Positions 16,824-25,144 are shown, numbered from the stretch's first letter. The stretch is DNA of 64,000 nt from Bacillus sp. FJAT-45037 (GCF_002797325.1 NZ_KZ454938.1:1376267-1440266), one strand, 5' to 3'. Made by a program: numbers and translations. The notes: generated by a model not told the origin, from the sequence alone.

Positions 16824-17128
16824 TTGAGTTGTTGCGAGTCAGAGATTTTATCCTGTTGTCCGACTAAAACCAATGTGCAAGATAAAATTTGTGGTGAATG
16901 GTCAGGTTAAGTTGATCTAGTAGATATTGTTATTTAGCGAATAACATTCCTAACATATTGAACTTAAGTGGTTATGTTTCATTATTAAGTGGAGATGAGT
17001 ACGTACAAGTTCAATTATTAAATTCAGCAGAGGATCTAATTCAAACATTAGTACTTAATCCTGGAAGCACGATTAGTTTCACTACAAGAAATGTAGCATT
17101 GATTCAGATCGTTTTAGAACAAGATTAG
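16824..17128 (+). pseudogene. Degenerate endospore appendage (Ena) subunit gene
   Basis: TTG 16824, behind AAGGAAG, opens a frame beginning with SCCESEILSCCPTK then NVQDKICGEWSG, the N-terminal connector typical of Ena core subunits (double cysteines and VQDKxC). It hits TAA and TAG and resumes one frame over with LANNIPNILNLSGYVS, VQVQLLNSAEDLIQTLVLNP and GSTISFTTRNVALIQI, ending at TAG 17128 without the C-terminal GEFC...TRY strand. At least one frameshift, two stops and a missing end make it a pseudogene of the neighbouring gene's family. Confidence 0.8.
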
Positions 17129-17156
17129 AAGGTTTTTTTCTGGATAATTTTGTGTT

Positions 17157-17185
17157 ACACCATTCAATATCGGTCACATTTTAGT
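17157..17185 (+). promoter_or_regulatory. Possible sporulation promoter of the ena gene
   Basis: ACACC (17157-17161) lies 15 bases before CATTTTAGT (17177-17185), the same geometry as the sigma-K-like promoters of the coat genes but with a poorer -10 box. Confidence 0.35.
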
Positions 17186-17212
17186 GTAAATTAATTTTGA
17201 GGAGTGATCATT

Positions 17213-17551
17213 ATGAGTTGCCAAGATCAATCATTATCATGTTGTCCTGAGAAACAATTTGTTCAAGATAAAGTATGTGCTGAGTTTACGTCAGCGGGTG
17301 TTATCTATACAAACACCTTAGGCACAACGTCCACTTCAAGTGGGTATATCCAAAATACAAGCGCAAGCGAGATTACGGCTACATTGGAAGACGCCAATAC
17401 GACACCAGTGGCAGTAATTATAATTCCAGCAGGAAGTACTGCTAGCTTTACTGTTAGGAATTTCTCAACTATCTCTATTGAATTAACTGCTCCTGATCCT
17501 GATTCTGCACCTGCTGGTGAATTTTGCGTCACGACTCGTTACCGAATTTAA
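17213..17551 (+). CDS. Endospore appendage (S-Ena type) core subunit
   Basis: This 112-residue protein resembles Ena1A/Ena1B of Bacillus cereus (DUF3992). Visible hallmarks are an N-terminal connector with SCC, the VQDKVC motif, a central beta-rich jellyroll, IIPAGSTASFTVRNFSTISIEL and the terminal GEFCVTTRYRI. In B. cereus these subunits stack into cysteine-crosslinked pili on the spore surface. The start is ATG 17213, eight bases after GAGGAG. A decayed paralogue lies immediately upstream. Identification is by recalled family sequence, so a profile search is the test. Confidence 0.85.
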   Translation: MSCQDQSLSCCPEKQFVQDKVCAEFTSAGVIYTNTLGTTSTSSGYIQNTSASEITATLEDANTTPVAVIIIPAGSTASFTVRNFSTISIELTAPDPDSAPAGEFCVTTRYRI

Positions 17552-17559
17552 ACGATAAA

Positions 17560-17595
17560 AAGAAGAGACTGGATGGGAACTCCGTCTCTTCTTTA
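17560..17595. terminator. Bidirectional terminator between ena and the minus-strand gene
   Basis: AAGAGAC-TGGATGGGAACTCC-GTCTCTT with T-rich flank, between two convergent genes. Confidence 0.8.
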
Positions 17596-18393
17596 CCATT
17601 GTGATCGATTACAAGGTACATATACAGATTTACTCACTTCTAATAATAGAACGACTGAAAGAATAATTTGTATTTTGTTTTGGGGTGCCTCGTAAACTCG
17701 ACACGTGCGACATGTTTCTGAGACTTCGATCATCGAATCTTTTGGTCGATCAATGCGGATAGACGTAACGGAGAAGATTGGAAATCGTTCTACATAGCCC
17801 CCTCGCTTCCCTTCTACACCACTATACAAAATCCCCTCACCTGTAAGAATGATATCTATAAAATGTTCATTCGAATGATTCTTTTCTCCTTTATATTGGC
17901 AATCTGCATCTATGATCTTCGTGCTAGCATGTAACTCCTTCACCTCACAGCCATAAGAAACCGTTTTTTTCTTATCCTTTTCCTTATCCATTAAGACCAA
18001 TTGCAATGTAAGATGACCTGCTGCAAAACCGCTCTCTTGTTTATGGCACTTTAATGCCACCTCACGAACGTCTGTTAATGTACAACTAAAACTTTGACCA
18101 TAAGAAAGAGTAGTCAATATTTGACCATTGACCCACAGCTCTAGATTAGGTTGTTTAGCTCCTCGATTGTATTCAATTGTCATTGTTCCCCCAACTATTA
18201 TATTATGCTTATTCACTTTCCAGACAACACTCGGATCTTCATTATTTGCTTCAACATAAAATTCTTGTTGGATACAAGGCTCTCGGTGGCGTCTTTTTCC
18301 TAGCTTGCTCTCTTTCGGTTGTGATTTCTCAATAGTTACATTTACTATTTCTTCCCGACGTTCAATGATATTCTTATGCTCTATCCAACTCAA
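17593..18393 (-). CDS. Protein with a likely S-Ena-type beta domain
   Basis: A 266-residue protein without signal peptide. After a basic N-terminal region, residues about 45-130 read like the Ena-family jellyroll: NNEDPSVVWKV, GGTMTIEYNRGA, LELWVNG, LSYGQSFSCTL, and a late C. The C-terminal half holds ILTGEGILYSG, RFPIFSVTSIRIDRPK and CRTCRVYEAP and is unrecognised. I start at TTG 18393, nine bases after GAGGAGG, instead of the GTG inside that site. Convergent with the ena gene, it may be a cap, base or anchor protein of the appendage. Confidence 0.5.
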   Translation of the reverse strand: MSWIEHKNIIERREEIVNVTIEKSQPKESKLGKRRHREPCIQQEFYVEANNEDPSVVWKVNKHNIIVGGTMTIEYNRGAKQPNLELWVNGQILTTLSYGQSFSCTLTDVREVALKCHKQESGFAAGHLTLQLVLMDKEKDKKKTVSYGCEVKELHASTKIIDADCQYKGEKNHSNEHFIDIILTGEGILYSGVEGKRGGYVERFPIFSVTSIRIDRPKDSMIEVSETCRTCRVYEAPQNKIQIILSVVLLLEVSKSVYVPCNRSQW

Positions 18394-18556
18394 GTGATTT
18401 CGCCTCCTCACATCATAGTCTATTCGCCTAAAATAAAAGTGTTCAATTCTTTAAATTTTGATGAGGAAGGAAATTAGTCTATACGAACAAACAGTAAATT
18501 GCATCTAATATTATAGTTAGTATGAGATAAATTCTTTATCCAAAGGAGGAACTTTA

Positions 18557-19828
18557 ATGGGGAAATATGATTGTTGTCATCAATTTAGTTGTGATGGAAG
18601 GAGTAATAACAATGGGATATATAGTGATATTACAATAAGTAATGTCGGCCCAAATGTTAGTTCGCAGTTTAGTGAATTGAGCGTTTCAAATCGAACGCCA
18701 ATCATTGAGTTAAAGTCAACATATGGAATTTCTGCAATAAGAGATGTCCTAGTCACTGCCGGTGGTGGGACTGTCACTAATGATACGGTAGAATACTTGG
18801 TTACCTCTGGTGGCGGAGGAACAGGAGCTGCCATTCTTGAAAGTGCGGAACGCGGACGCTATCAAGCAGGTTACGCAGCTGAAGGTGGAATTGGCGTTCG
18901 CTTACCTGTAAGTGCTACAGGGAATCAAATCGTCCGTTGGGGATTGTTTGATTCACAAAACGGCCTGTTTTTCGGGCAAAGTGGGACAACTGGAACATTT
19001 CTCGCAATCCGCAGGGCCGGGGTAGATACAGTCGTACCACAAGCGAGTTGGAATATCGATCCATTAAATGGATCAGGACCTAGTGGACAGACGTTAAATT
19101 TAGCAACCGGAAACATATTTAAAGTCGTCTTTTCATGGTACGGCTATGGAGTCATCGAATGGCAAGTCGTTGTACAAAACCCTGTCGACTCATCACAGAA
19201 AGTGATTACTGTTCACCGATTTAAGCCCGCGAATCAAACAAGCTTAACAGATCCCAATTTACCAGTTAGAGGAGAAATTAATAATAACGGGACAGCAAGT
19301 TCTATTACTTTATTTATAGGAGGACGATCGTACAGCCTGCTCGGAAGATCAAATACAACATTTCGAGTAACCTCTGCAAGAAGAGGACCAGTCACTGTAG
19401 GGACTACTCCTTATCCATTGATTAGTTTTCAGCGAAAAGCAATTTTCCCCGCTGGTTCAGGCCGATCAAACTCAGTTAACATAAGAATTTCAGGATCTGA
19501 TATTCTTACAAATAATGATGTTGCGTTTCTCATCTATGTTGGAAGCACAGTCAATACAGCATTTGTAAACTTCCCGACTGCATTAACAAATATACCCGAT
19601 AATGAAACAGCACTTTTGGTAAATACTACTTCTACTGCATTTGGGACACTCGGTCAAGTCGTTTATCAAAGTCTTGCACAAGGTGGATTAGGAAATAGTT
19701 CCGTTTTATCAGGTGTAGAAACCCTTGATCTTACTCTTCCTGAGACCTCAATTGTCACTTTATCTGCTGCCACATTTACTGGTACTGCGAGTGTGACAAG
19801 TGTGTTTAGAATGACAGAAGATTGGTAA
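18557..19828 (+). CDS. Fibre-like spore-surface candidate, 423 residues
   Basis: Begins MGKYDCCHQFSCDG (cysteine-rich tail, no signal peptide), then a glycine-rich region and a beta-rich domain at about 75-240 with GRYQAGYAAEGGIGVRLP, IVRWGLFDSQNGLFFGQ, SWNIDPLNGSGPSG and VVFSWYGYGVIEWQVV. This text resembles domains I recall from large DNA viruses and phage structural proteins (YYRVGLFD...NGLFFE...WNxDxLDGTGPSG). The rest is threonine/serine-rich beta sequence. AAAGGAGG precedes the ATG. Its position beside ena and the N-terminal cysteines suggest a surface fibre or tip, but function is unknown. Confidence 0.5.
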   Translation: MGKYDCCHQFSCDGRSNNNGIYSDITISNVGPNVSSQFSELSVSNRTPIIELKSTYGISAIRDVLVTAGGGTVTNDTVEYLVTSGGGGTGAAILESAERGRYQAGYAAEGGIGVRLPVSATGNQIVRWGLFDSQNGLFFGQSGTTGTFLAIRRAGVDTVVPQASWNIDPLNGSGPSGQTLNLATGNIFKVVFSWYGYGVIEWQVVVQNPVDSSQKVITVHRFKPANQTSLTDPNLPVRGEINNNGTASSITLFIGGRSYSLLGRSNTTFRVTSARRGPVTVGTTPYPLISFQRKAIFPAGSGRSNSVNIRISGSDILTNNDVAFLIYVGSTVNTAFVNFPTALTNIPDNETALLVNTTSTAFGTLGQVVYQSLAQGGLGNSSVLSGVETLDLTLPETSIVTLSAATFTGTASVTSVFRMTEDW

Positions 19829-20050
19829 TAAAGTCACATAGAATCCAATTAAATGAGAGCTTGTCCCCTATAGCTCTCTACATCCCCACATTTCGAGATT
19901 TACAAATAATCCAACATTTTACGTTTTTTACTCCTTTACTCGGTGTACAAGATTAATGTTTAAATTTCTCAACTTAAGGAATAAATCATAAAAAACACTA
20001 AACAAATTCATACTAAGGGTTATAAATCCGATTGTGGAGGCTGATTGCAA

Positions 20051-20410
20051 ATGAGTAACATGATTGAACAATTTTCTTCTTGGCTGGAAAAGCAAAAAGG
20101 ACATACCCTTTCTATTCAAAAAGGTGAACACGAAACTGGTAAGAAAGAGGTAATGGATATTGACCTCGTTTCTTTAGAACTTGATTCTGTTTCACTAAGA
20201 GAGTCCGAGCATCCTTCAACAGATGAATACATACCTAATAAAGAATTTATTTTACACGGTACTGGACAAGTTCATGGTGATGAAAAGGATAGTCCTTTAC
20301 CACAAGATTGTTTTGAGATTCCGTTTAATGATTCTTTTCAATTCCGAGGAGAAGGAAAAGACGTTCAAGTACATACCGATAAAGCGATTTATCGTATTTC
20401 TATTCAGTAA
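20051..20410 (+). CDS. Uncharacterised small protein of the spore-surface island
   Basis: A 119-residue acidic protein starting MSNMIEQFSSWLEKQKG; no signal peptide, membrane segment or cysteine pair is obvious apart from one cysteine in LPQDCFEIPF. The C-terminal half looks beta-rich (FQFRGEGKDVQVHTDKAIYRI). GTGGAGG precedes ATG 20051. Upstream is CATACTAAG with ATA about 17 bases before it, consistent with a sigma-E type promoter, conserved in the decayed copy. I do not recognise the family; context suggests a coat or sporulation role. Confidence 0.7.
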   Translation: MSNMIEQFSSWLEKQKGHTLSIQKGEHETGKKEVMDIDLVSLELDSVSLRESEHPSTDEYIPNKEFILHGTGQVHGDEKDSPLPQDCFEIPFNDSFQFRGEGKDVQVHTDKAIYRISIQ

Positions 20411-20490
20411 CTAATTATCAGAGAGCCTTTTTTCAAGGATTCCTAATAATTAAGTATTTAATGATTCGATCTTGGGTTAGTAGTACGTCA

Positions 20491-20524
20491 AAAAGTTTGA
20501 AGCCATTATGGCTTCAAACCTTTT
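20491..20524. terminator. Bidirectional terminator
   Basis: AAGTTTGAAGCC-ATTA-TGGCTTCAAACCTTTT between convergent genes. The decayed duplicate has the same hairpin at about 16350-16380. Confidence 0.8.
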
Positions 20525-20530
20525 GCCTGG

Positions 20531-20773
20531 TTACTTTTCATCTTCATCTAGTAATGATTCGTCCGTCTCAGAAATGGTTGCACTCTGACAAGCTATGCAA
20601 TCATTAAAACATTGATTGAATTGAAATGGATAGAGTGTGGCACAAACATTTGAACAATAATTTGAGCAGCTGCCTCGTGTCCCTCCAACATTATTTGGAC
20701 GATACAAACCAGGAAGATTTATTCGACTTAATGCGTCTAAAATTCCTCTTAAATCGTCTTGCTTCTTTCGCAT
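20531..20773 (-). CDS. Small cysteine-rich protein of the spore-surface island
   Basis: 80 residues starting at ATG 20773 (MRKKQDDLRGILDALSR) behind AAGGAGGTGAGG. After INLPGLYRPNNVGG it has six cysteines in a CSNYCSNVC...CFNDCIAC pattern and an acidic tail (ETDESLLDEDEK). CATACCTTA on the minus strand (20792-20800) fits the sigma-K -10 form. The family is not recognised; the cysteine pattern and promoter suggest a coat or exosporium component. A 3' fragment is duplicated at 16388. Confidence 0.6.
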   Translation of the reverse strand: MRKKQDDLRGILDALSRINLPGLYRPNNVGGTRGSCSNYCSNVCATLYPFQFNQCFNDCIACQSATISETDESLLDEDEK

Positions 20774-20800
20774 TTCCTCACCTCCTTGATATAAGGTATG

Positions 20801-21272
20801 TTCGAATAAACTTAAGGATAAGACGGATGTACATGCTTTGAAAAAAAGGGGCGTGGATTTTTTAGTAGTTATCAATCAAAAGACTTTCAGTACCGCACAT
20901 CATTACATACTCTTAGATACCTTTGAACGTTGACTGAATCGCAAGTGTTCTTACTACAGACAATATCCCTCCCCCATTACAACCTTCTTAATCCTGAAAT
21001 TCCTAGGATTAATAACATTTATTCTCAATTTATAATGAATGTGGATTGGAATATCGATCATTCTTTACCTTTTCTAAGTATTTCTGAAGAGAACTTGTAT
21101 TAAGTAGTCCTATGCATGTGACAGACCCCCTCATAGTCTCTTATTCCATTAAATAAGGCTTTATCAGAGTTGAAACCATGCTTTTTTTCCTATAGCATTA
21201 TTACCTATGAGACTTATTAGATGCATTCAGACAGACAAGACTGCGTCTACAAAATCATTAGGAGATGATAAA
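20801..21272 (+). other. Intergenic leader region upstream of proC
   Basis: About 470 bases without a gene. A TATAAT lies at about 21031-21036 without a good -35 box, and TTGACT occurs at about 20930. No T-box signature (TGGNACCGCG) was found. An osmotically controlled promoter with a poor -35, as in proHJ of B. subtilis, would look like this, but the assignment is weak. Confidence 0.35.
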
Positions 21273-22121
21273 GTGCTACAACATAAAAAGATCGCTTTTA
21301 TTGGAGCAGGGAATATGGCAGAAGCTATTTTTTCAGGATTAATTCACCAAGAGAAAGTAATGGCCGATCAAATTCATGTTACAAACCGCTCTAATTATGA
21401 TCGACTGAACCACCTACGTGAAACATATGGTGTAGAAGTGAGCACTAGTAATGAAGAAGTTTTAAAAGATGCCGATATCGTCATTCTTGCTATGAAGCCA
21501 ATTGGAGTGAAGGATGCGGTTAATGAAATTCGATCGCTAACTTCTGAAAACCAACTAATTTTATCGGTTCTTGCCGGAATTACGACTGAATACATTTCTG
21601 ACTTACTTGGTCACAATGCACCAGTTGTTCGTGTAATGCCTAACACATCCGCTGCAGTTGGATCATCTGCAACAGTGATTGCTCCCGGTGAGTATGCTAG
21701 TGAGGACGACCTTACTGTAACAGAGGAGTTGTTCAAGGCTGTTGGGATGGTAAAACAAGTCGAAGAGTGTGATGTTGATAGTTTTACAGCGATCGCTGGA
21801 AGTGGGCCTGCCTATATGTACTATTTAGTTGAAGGAATGTATGAATCCCTTGACGAGCTAAACTTAGATCAAGAACTTGGTGAAAAGGTAATCATCCAAA
21901 TGATGCAAGGCGCGATCGACTTGTTAAAGTCTAGTGACCTGTCCCCTAGAGAGTTGTATCTAAATGTTAAGAGTCCTGGTGGCACAACAGAGGCTGGACT
22001 AAATGTTCTTGAAGACAATGACTATCAAGACATTATCATGAAATGCATTAAAGGAGCTGCCGAACGCTCTCGCGATATCACGAAGGAACTATCTACGCTA
22101 CCCGAAAAAACACTAAACTAA
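21273..22121 (+). CDS. proC: Pyrroline-5-carboxylate reductase
   Basis: A 282-residue P5C reductase performing the last step of proline synthesis. The Rossmann motif IAFIGAGNMAEAI lies near the N-terminus and the C-terminal signature reads SPGGTTEAGLNVLE. I start at GTG 21273 (MLQHKKIAF), eight bases after AGGAG; the longer frame adds 22 unrelated residues. First gene of a proC-proB-proA operon, the arrangement of osmostress-type proHJA sets. Confidence 0.93.
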   Translation: MLQHKKIAFIGAGNMAEAIFSGLIHQEKVMADQIHVTNRSNYDRLNHLRETYGVEVSTSNEEVLKDADIVILAMKPIGVKDAVNEIRSLTSENQLILSVLAGITTEYISDLLGHNAPVVRVMPNTSAAVGSSATVIAPGEYASEDDLTVTEELFKAVGMVKQVEECDVDSFTAIAGSGPAYMYYLVEGMYESLDELNLDQELGEKVIIQMMQGAIDLLKSSDLSPRELYLNVKSPGGTTEAGLNVLEDNDYQDIIMKCIKGAAERSRDITKELSTLPEKTLN

Positions 22122-22148
22122 TTTTATCAAACTATTGGAGTGAAGAAA

Positions 22149-23279
22149 TTGCTAGACAAAAAACGCATTGTAGTTAAGATTGGAAGTAGTTCATTGACAA
22201 GTCGTAACGGCGAGATTAGTTTACGGAAGCTCGTACGCTTAGTCGATGAGATAGCCCTCATAAAAGAAGAATGTCACGAAGTTGTCTTGGTCTCATCTGG
22301 AGCTGTTGCCGCAGGCTATCGAAAGCTAGGATTTATTAATCGCCCAACAGAGCTTGCAGAAAAACAAGCAGCCGCATCCATTGGTCAATGTCTTCTAATG
22401 GAAGCTTATTCAGAGAGATTTAATTCTCATGGATACGTTGCTTCTCAAATTCTTATTACACGTAGCGATTTTTCTGATCAAAAACGTTATATGAATGCTC
22501 GCAATACAATTCAAGTCTTGCTTGAGCGTGGTGTGGTTCCGATTGTAAACGAGAACGATACCATCACAACTAAGCAATTAAAATTTGGGGATAATGATAC
22601 ATTGTCAGCAAAAGTAGCAGGACTTGTTGACGCGGATGAATTAATCATTTTATCTGATATTGACGGACTTTATGATGACAATCCAAACACAAACCCAAAT
22701 GCGAAACGGTTAGACGTAGTCAATGAGATCACACCTGAGATTGAGGCTGCAGCTGGTGATTCTGGAAGTGACGTTGGAACTGGTGGCATGAGCTCTAAAA
22801 TTGATGCCGTTAAAATCTCTTTAGCAGCAGGCATTGAAACATTTATAGGTGATGCCAATAAGTCTAACATTCTCTTTGATGCCGTTAACCATGTTGCAAA
22901 AGGGACTTATTTTAAAACAAATGAAGAAGAGGATGGTCTCGATGTGAGACAACACTGGATTGCTTTTAATTCTGGTGCAAAAGGAGAAGTCATAATCGAT
23001 GACGGCGCACGTCTTGCGATCACAGAAGAACAAAGTCACCTTCTCCCTCAAGGTGTGCGTGAAGTAAATGGAGCATTTGATTGTGGGGATGTTGTCGTCA
23101 TCCGTCATCTAAATGGTGAGGAAGTCGGTCGTGGTGTGATCAACTATTCTGCCGTTCAACTAAGGCAAATTAGACGATTAAAACTAAAAGAAATCCCAGC
23201 TAATATTAAAGTAACGAAAAGTGAAGCGATTAACCAACAAGATTTCGTTTGCCATACAAGTGTGACAGTACCCCAATAA
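22149..23279 (+). CDS. proB: Glutamate 5-kinase
   Basis: A 376-residue amino-acid kinase with a C-terminal PUA domain. VVKIGSSSLTS opens the kinase fold, NENDTITTKQLKFGDNDTLSA is the conserved glutamate/ATP region, and TGGMSSKIDA is present. TTG 22149 (MLDKKRIVV), eight bases after GGAG, is better placed than GTG 22140, which overlaps the ribosome site. It phosphorylates glutamate for ProA. It begins 27 bases after proC. Confidence 0.95.
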   Translation: MLDKKRIVVKIGSSSLTSRNGEISLRKLVRLVDEIALIKEECHEVVLVSSGAVAAGYRKLGFINRPTELAEKQAAASIGQCLLMEAYSERFNSHGYVASQILITRSDFSDQKRYMNARNTIQVLLERGVVPIVNENDTITTKQLKFGDNDTLSAKVAGLVDADELIILSDIDGLYDDNPNTNPNAKRLDVVNEITPEIEAAAGDSGSDVGTGGMSSKIDAVKISLAAGIETFIGDANKSNILFDAVNHVAKGTYFKTNEEEDGLDVRQHWIAFNSGAKGEVIIDDGARLAITEEQSHLLPQGVREVNGAFDCGDVVVIRHLNGEEVGRGVINYSAVQLRQIRRLKLKEIPANIKVTKSEAINQQDFVCHTSVTVPQ

Positions 23280-23299
23280 GATCTAAGGAGAGGATTCAT

Positions 23300-24565
23300 T
23301 TGAGTACAACACCAATGAAAGATATACATGTAGAGGAACAAGCAAAAAAGGCACAACAAGCCGGAAAGATCTTAAGTCTCTTATCTACAGAAGATAAAAA
23401 TAAAGCTTTACTCGTCATTGCCGATGAATTAGAAAAGCATGATTCGTTTATTTTAGAGGAAAACAAGAAAGACTTAGAGAACGGCAAAAAGAAGAATTTT
23501 GATCAGGCTTTTATGGACCGTTTATTATTGACGAAAGAACGTGTTCTCGAATTTGCCAATGGCTTACGAGAAGTCGTTCAACTTGAAGATCCTGTCGGTG
23601 AAACAATCTCAGAATGGACAGTGAAAAATGGACTTCTTGTCAAAAATGTCCGTGTTCCACTTGGTGTGATCGGCATGATCTATGAAGCAAGACCGAATGT
23701 AACAGTGGATGCAACAGGACTTGCATTAAAATCAGGGAACGCTATTGTACTAAAAGGTGGCTCGTCTGCCCTATCATCTAATAAAGCAATCGTTTCGATC
23801 ATTCATAAAGCCTTAAAGAAAACGAAAATTCCAGCGGATGCAGTGCAATTTATCGCTACCACCGATCGAAGTGCAACAGAGCAATTATTTACGATGAAAA
23901 AATACATCGACGTTCTCATCCCACGAGGCGGGGCATCATTAATTCAAACGGTCGTTGAAAAAGCGACTGTACCTGTGCTAGAAACCGGTGTTGGTAATGT
24001 TCACATGTATATCGACAAAGAAGCAGATGTCACAAAAGCCTTACAAATCATGGTCAATGCCAAAACTGACCGACCAGCCGTTTGTAACGCGCTTGAAACG
24101 TTGCTTGTTCATAAAGAGTGGTTGAATGCTCATAAAGATCAACTTCTTTCTACATTAAAGGAATTTCATATTACAGTTCACACAGATGAAGAAACACTTG
24201 ATTTATTTCCTGGCTCCGTACTAGCTAATGAAAAAGATTGGGCTGAAGAATATTTAAGTCTAGACCTTGCAATTAAACTTGTTGATGATGTAGATGAAGC
24301 TATCGCTCACATTGAGCAATATGGAACAAAACATTCCGAGTCAATTATTACGGATGATCAACATGTTGCTGATCAATTTTTAGCACAAGTGGATGCTTCT
24401 GCCGTCTATCATAATGCATCGACTCGCTTCACCGACGGAAGTGCTTTAGGCTACGGAGCAGAAATTGGTATCTCGACTCAAAAACTCCACGCACGTGGTC
24501 CGATGGGCTTACCTGCCTTAACTACGTCGAAACTCCGCATTACCGGAACAGGACAAGTGAGATAA
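23300..24565 (+). CDS. proA: Glutamate-5-semialdehyde dehydrogenase (gamma-glutamyl phosphate reductase)
   Basis: A 421-residue aldehyde-dehydrogenase-fold enzyme that reduces gamma-glutamyl phosphate. The catalytic cysteine lies in RPAVCNALETLL, with PLGVIGMIYEARPNVT and the terminal ARGPMGLPALTT conserved. TTG 23300 follows AAGGAGAGGATTCAT. It is 20 bases downstream of proB. A strong terminator follows. Confidence 0.96.
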   Translation: MSTTPMKDIHVEEQAKKAQQAGKILSLLSTEDKNKALLVIADELEKHDSFILEENKKDLENGKKKNFDQAFMDRLLLTKERVLEFANGLREVVQLEDPVGETISEWTVKNGLLVKNVRVPLGVIGMIYEARPNVTVDATGLALKSGNAIVLKGGSSALSSNKAIVSIIHKALKKTKIPADAVQFIATTDRSATEQLFTMKKYIDVLIPRGGASLIQTVVEKATVPVLETGVGNVHMYIDKEADVTKALQIMVNAKTDRPAVCNALETLLVHKEWLNAHKDQLLSTLKEFHITVHTDEETLDLFPGSVLANEKDWAEEYLSLDLAIKLVDDVDEAIAHIEQYGTKHSESIITDDQHVADQFLAQVDASAVYHNASTRFTDGSALGYGAEIGISTQKLHARGPMGLPALTTSKLRITGTGQVR

Positions 24566-24574
24566 AAAACGAGA

Positions 24575-24606
24575 AAAAGCAAAGGGTGTGCACCCTTTGC
24601 TTTTTT
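24575..24606 (+). terminator. Terminator of the proline operon
   Basis: AGCAAAGGGTG-TG-CACCCTTTGCT followed by six T residues. Confidence 0.9.
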
Positions 24607-24611
24607 CAATA

Positions 24612-25007
24612 TCAGGATTTATTTTCACGATTTTTCAAAGCTGCAATCGCTTGTTTTAATACATTCGGAATAGGTAAACCTACCTTCCCTGCATTCTCAA
24701 GAATCGAAATAAATTCATTAATGATATAAAAATAGATCACCGCATCTCGGAAGAAACTATTCCCTCCTAGAATGAGATCTACACCATGCGCCACAGCTAC
24801 AAGGGCAATTACCATGATCTTCTTTGCAATGCCTTTAAAACCAATTCGACTACTTAACAGACCAAGGTATCCTGCAGCAATTAAGCCCGTTATATAGTCA
24901 ATGATAATAAAAATGATGAGAACTTGTACTAAGGACGGCCACCCACCAAACAGCAAGCTTCCAATTGAACTAATACCAACTATAAGCCCTTTAAACCCAT
25001 GTTCCAT
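24612..25007 (-). CDS. Phage holin family protein
   Basis: A 131-residue membrane protein with three or four hydrophobic helices (LIVGISSIGSLLFGG, VLIIFIIIDYITGLIAAGYL, KIMVIALVAVAHGVDLIL) and the DYITGL signature of the Hol-Tox/phage_holin_4 family. ATG 25007 follows GGGAGAGGG. No endolysin or phage gene is adjacent, so this looks like a host-fixed copy rather than a prophage module; such genes occur singly in Bacillus. Confidence 0.75.
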   Translation of the reverse strand: MEHGFKGLIVGISSIGSLLFGGWPSLVQVLIIFIIIDYITGLIAAGYLGLLSSRIGFKGIAKKIMVIALVAVAHGVDLILGGNSFFRDAVIYFYIINEFISILENAGKVGLPIPNVLKQAIAALKNRENKS

Positions 25008-25144
25008 ACATTCCCTCTCCCTTACGAGCAATGGATCGCTATTTACTACATAAGGTATTCGTATGAGAAGGTTATGGCTTGTGCATGTTTCTACTGTGAC
25101 TTATTTTTATTTTTGGCTGCTACATATTACTAAGCAAGGTGACC

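Larger units (their letters stand above)
19954..20595 (+). repeat. Intact copy of the segmental duplication
   Basis: Source-like copy of 15835-16452. It contains the functional 119-residue gene, the convergent terminator hairpin, and the 3' end of the cysteine-rich gene on the minus strand. Confidence 0.85.

Noticed and set aside
17305-17532. 75-residue minus-strand ORF opposite the ena gene
   Set aside because: It is the complement of the ena coding sequence without a ribosome site or recognisable family.
20880-21272. T-box leader upstream of proC
   Set aside because: No TGGNACC antiterminator sequence or matching terminator was found by eye.
24612-25007. Prophage lysis module
   Set aside because: Only a holin-like gene is present; no endolysin or phage structural gene is adjacent.
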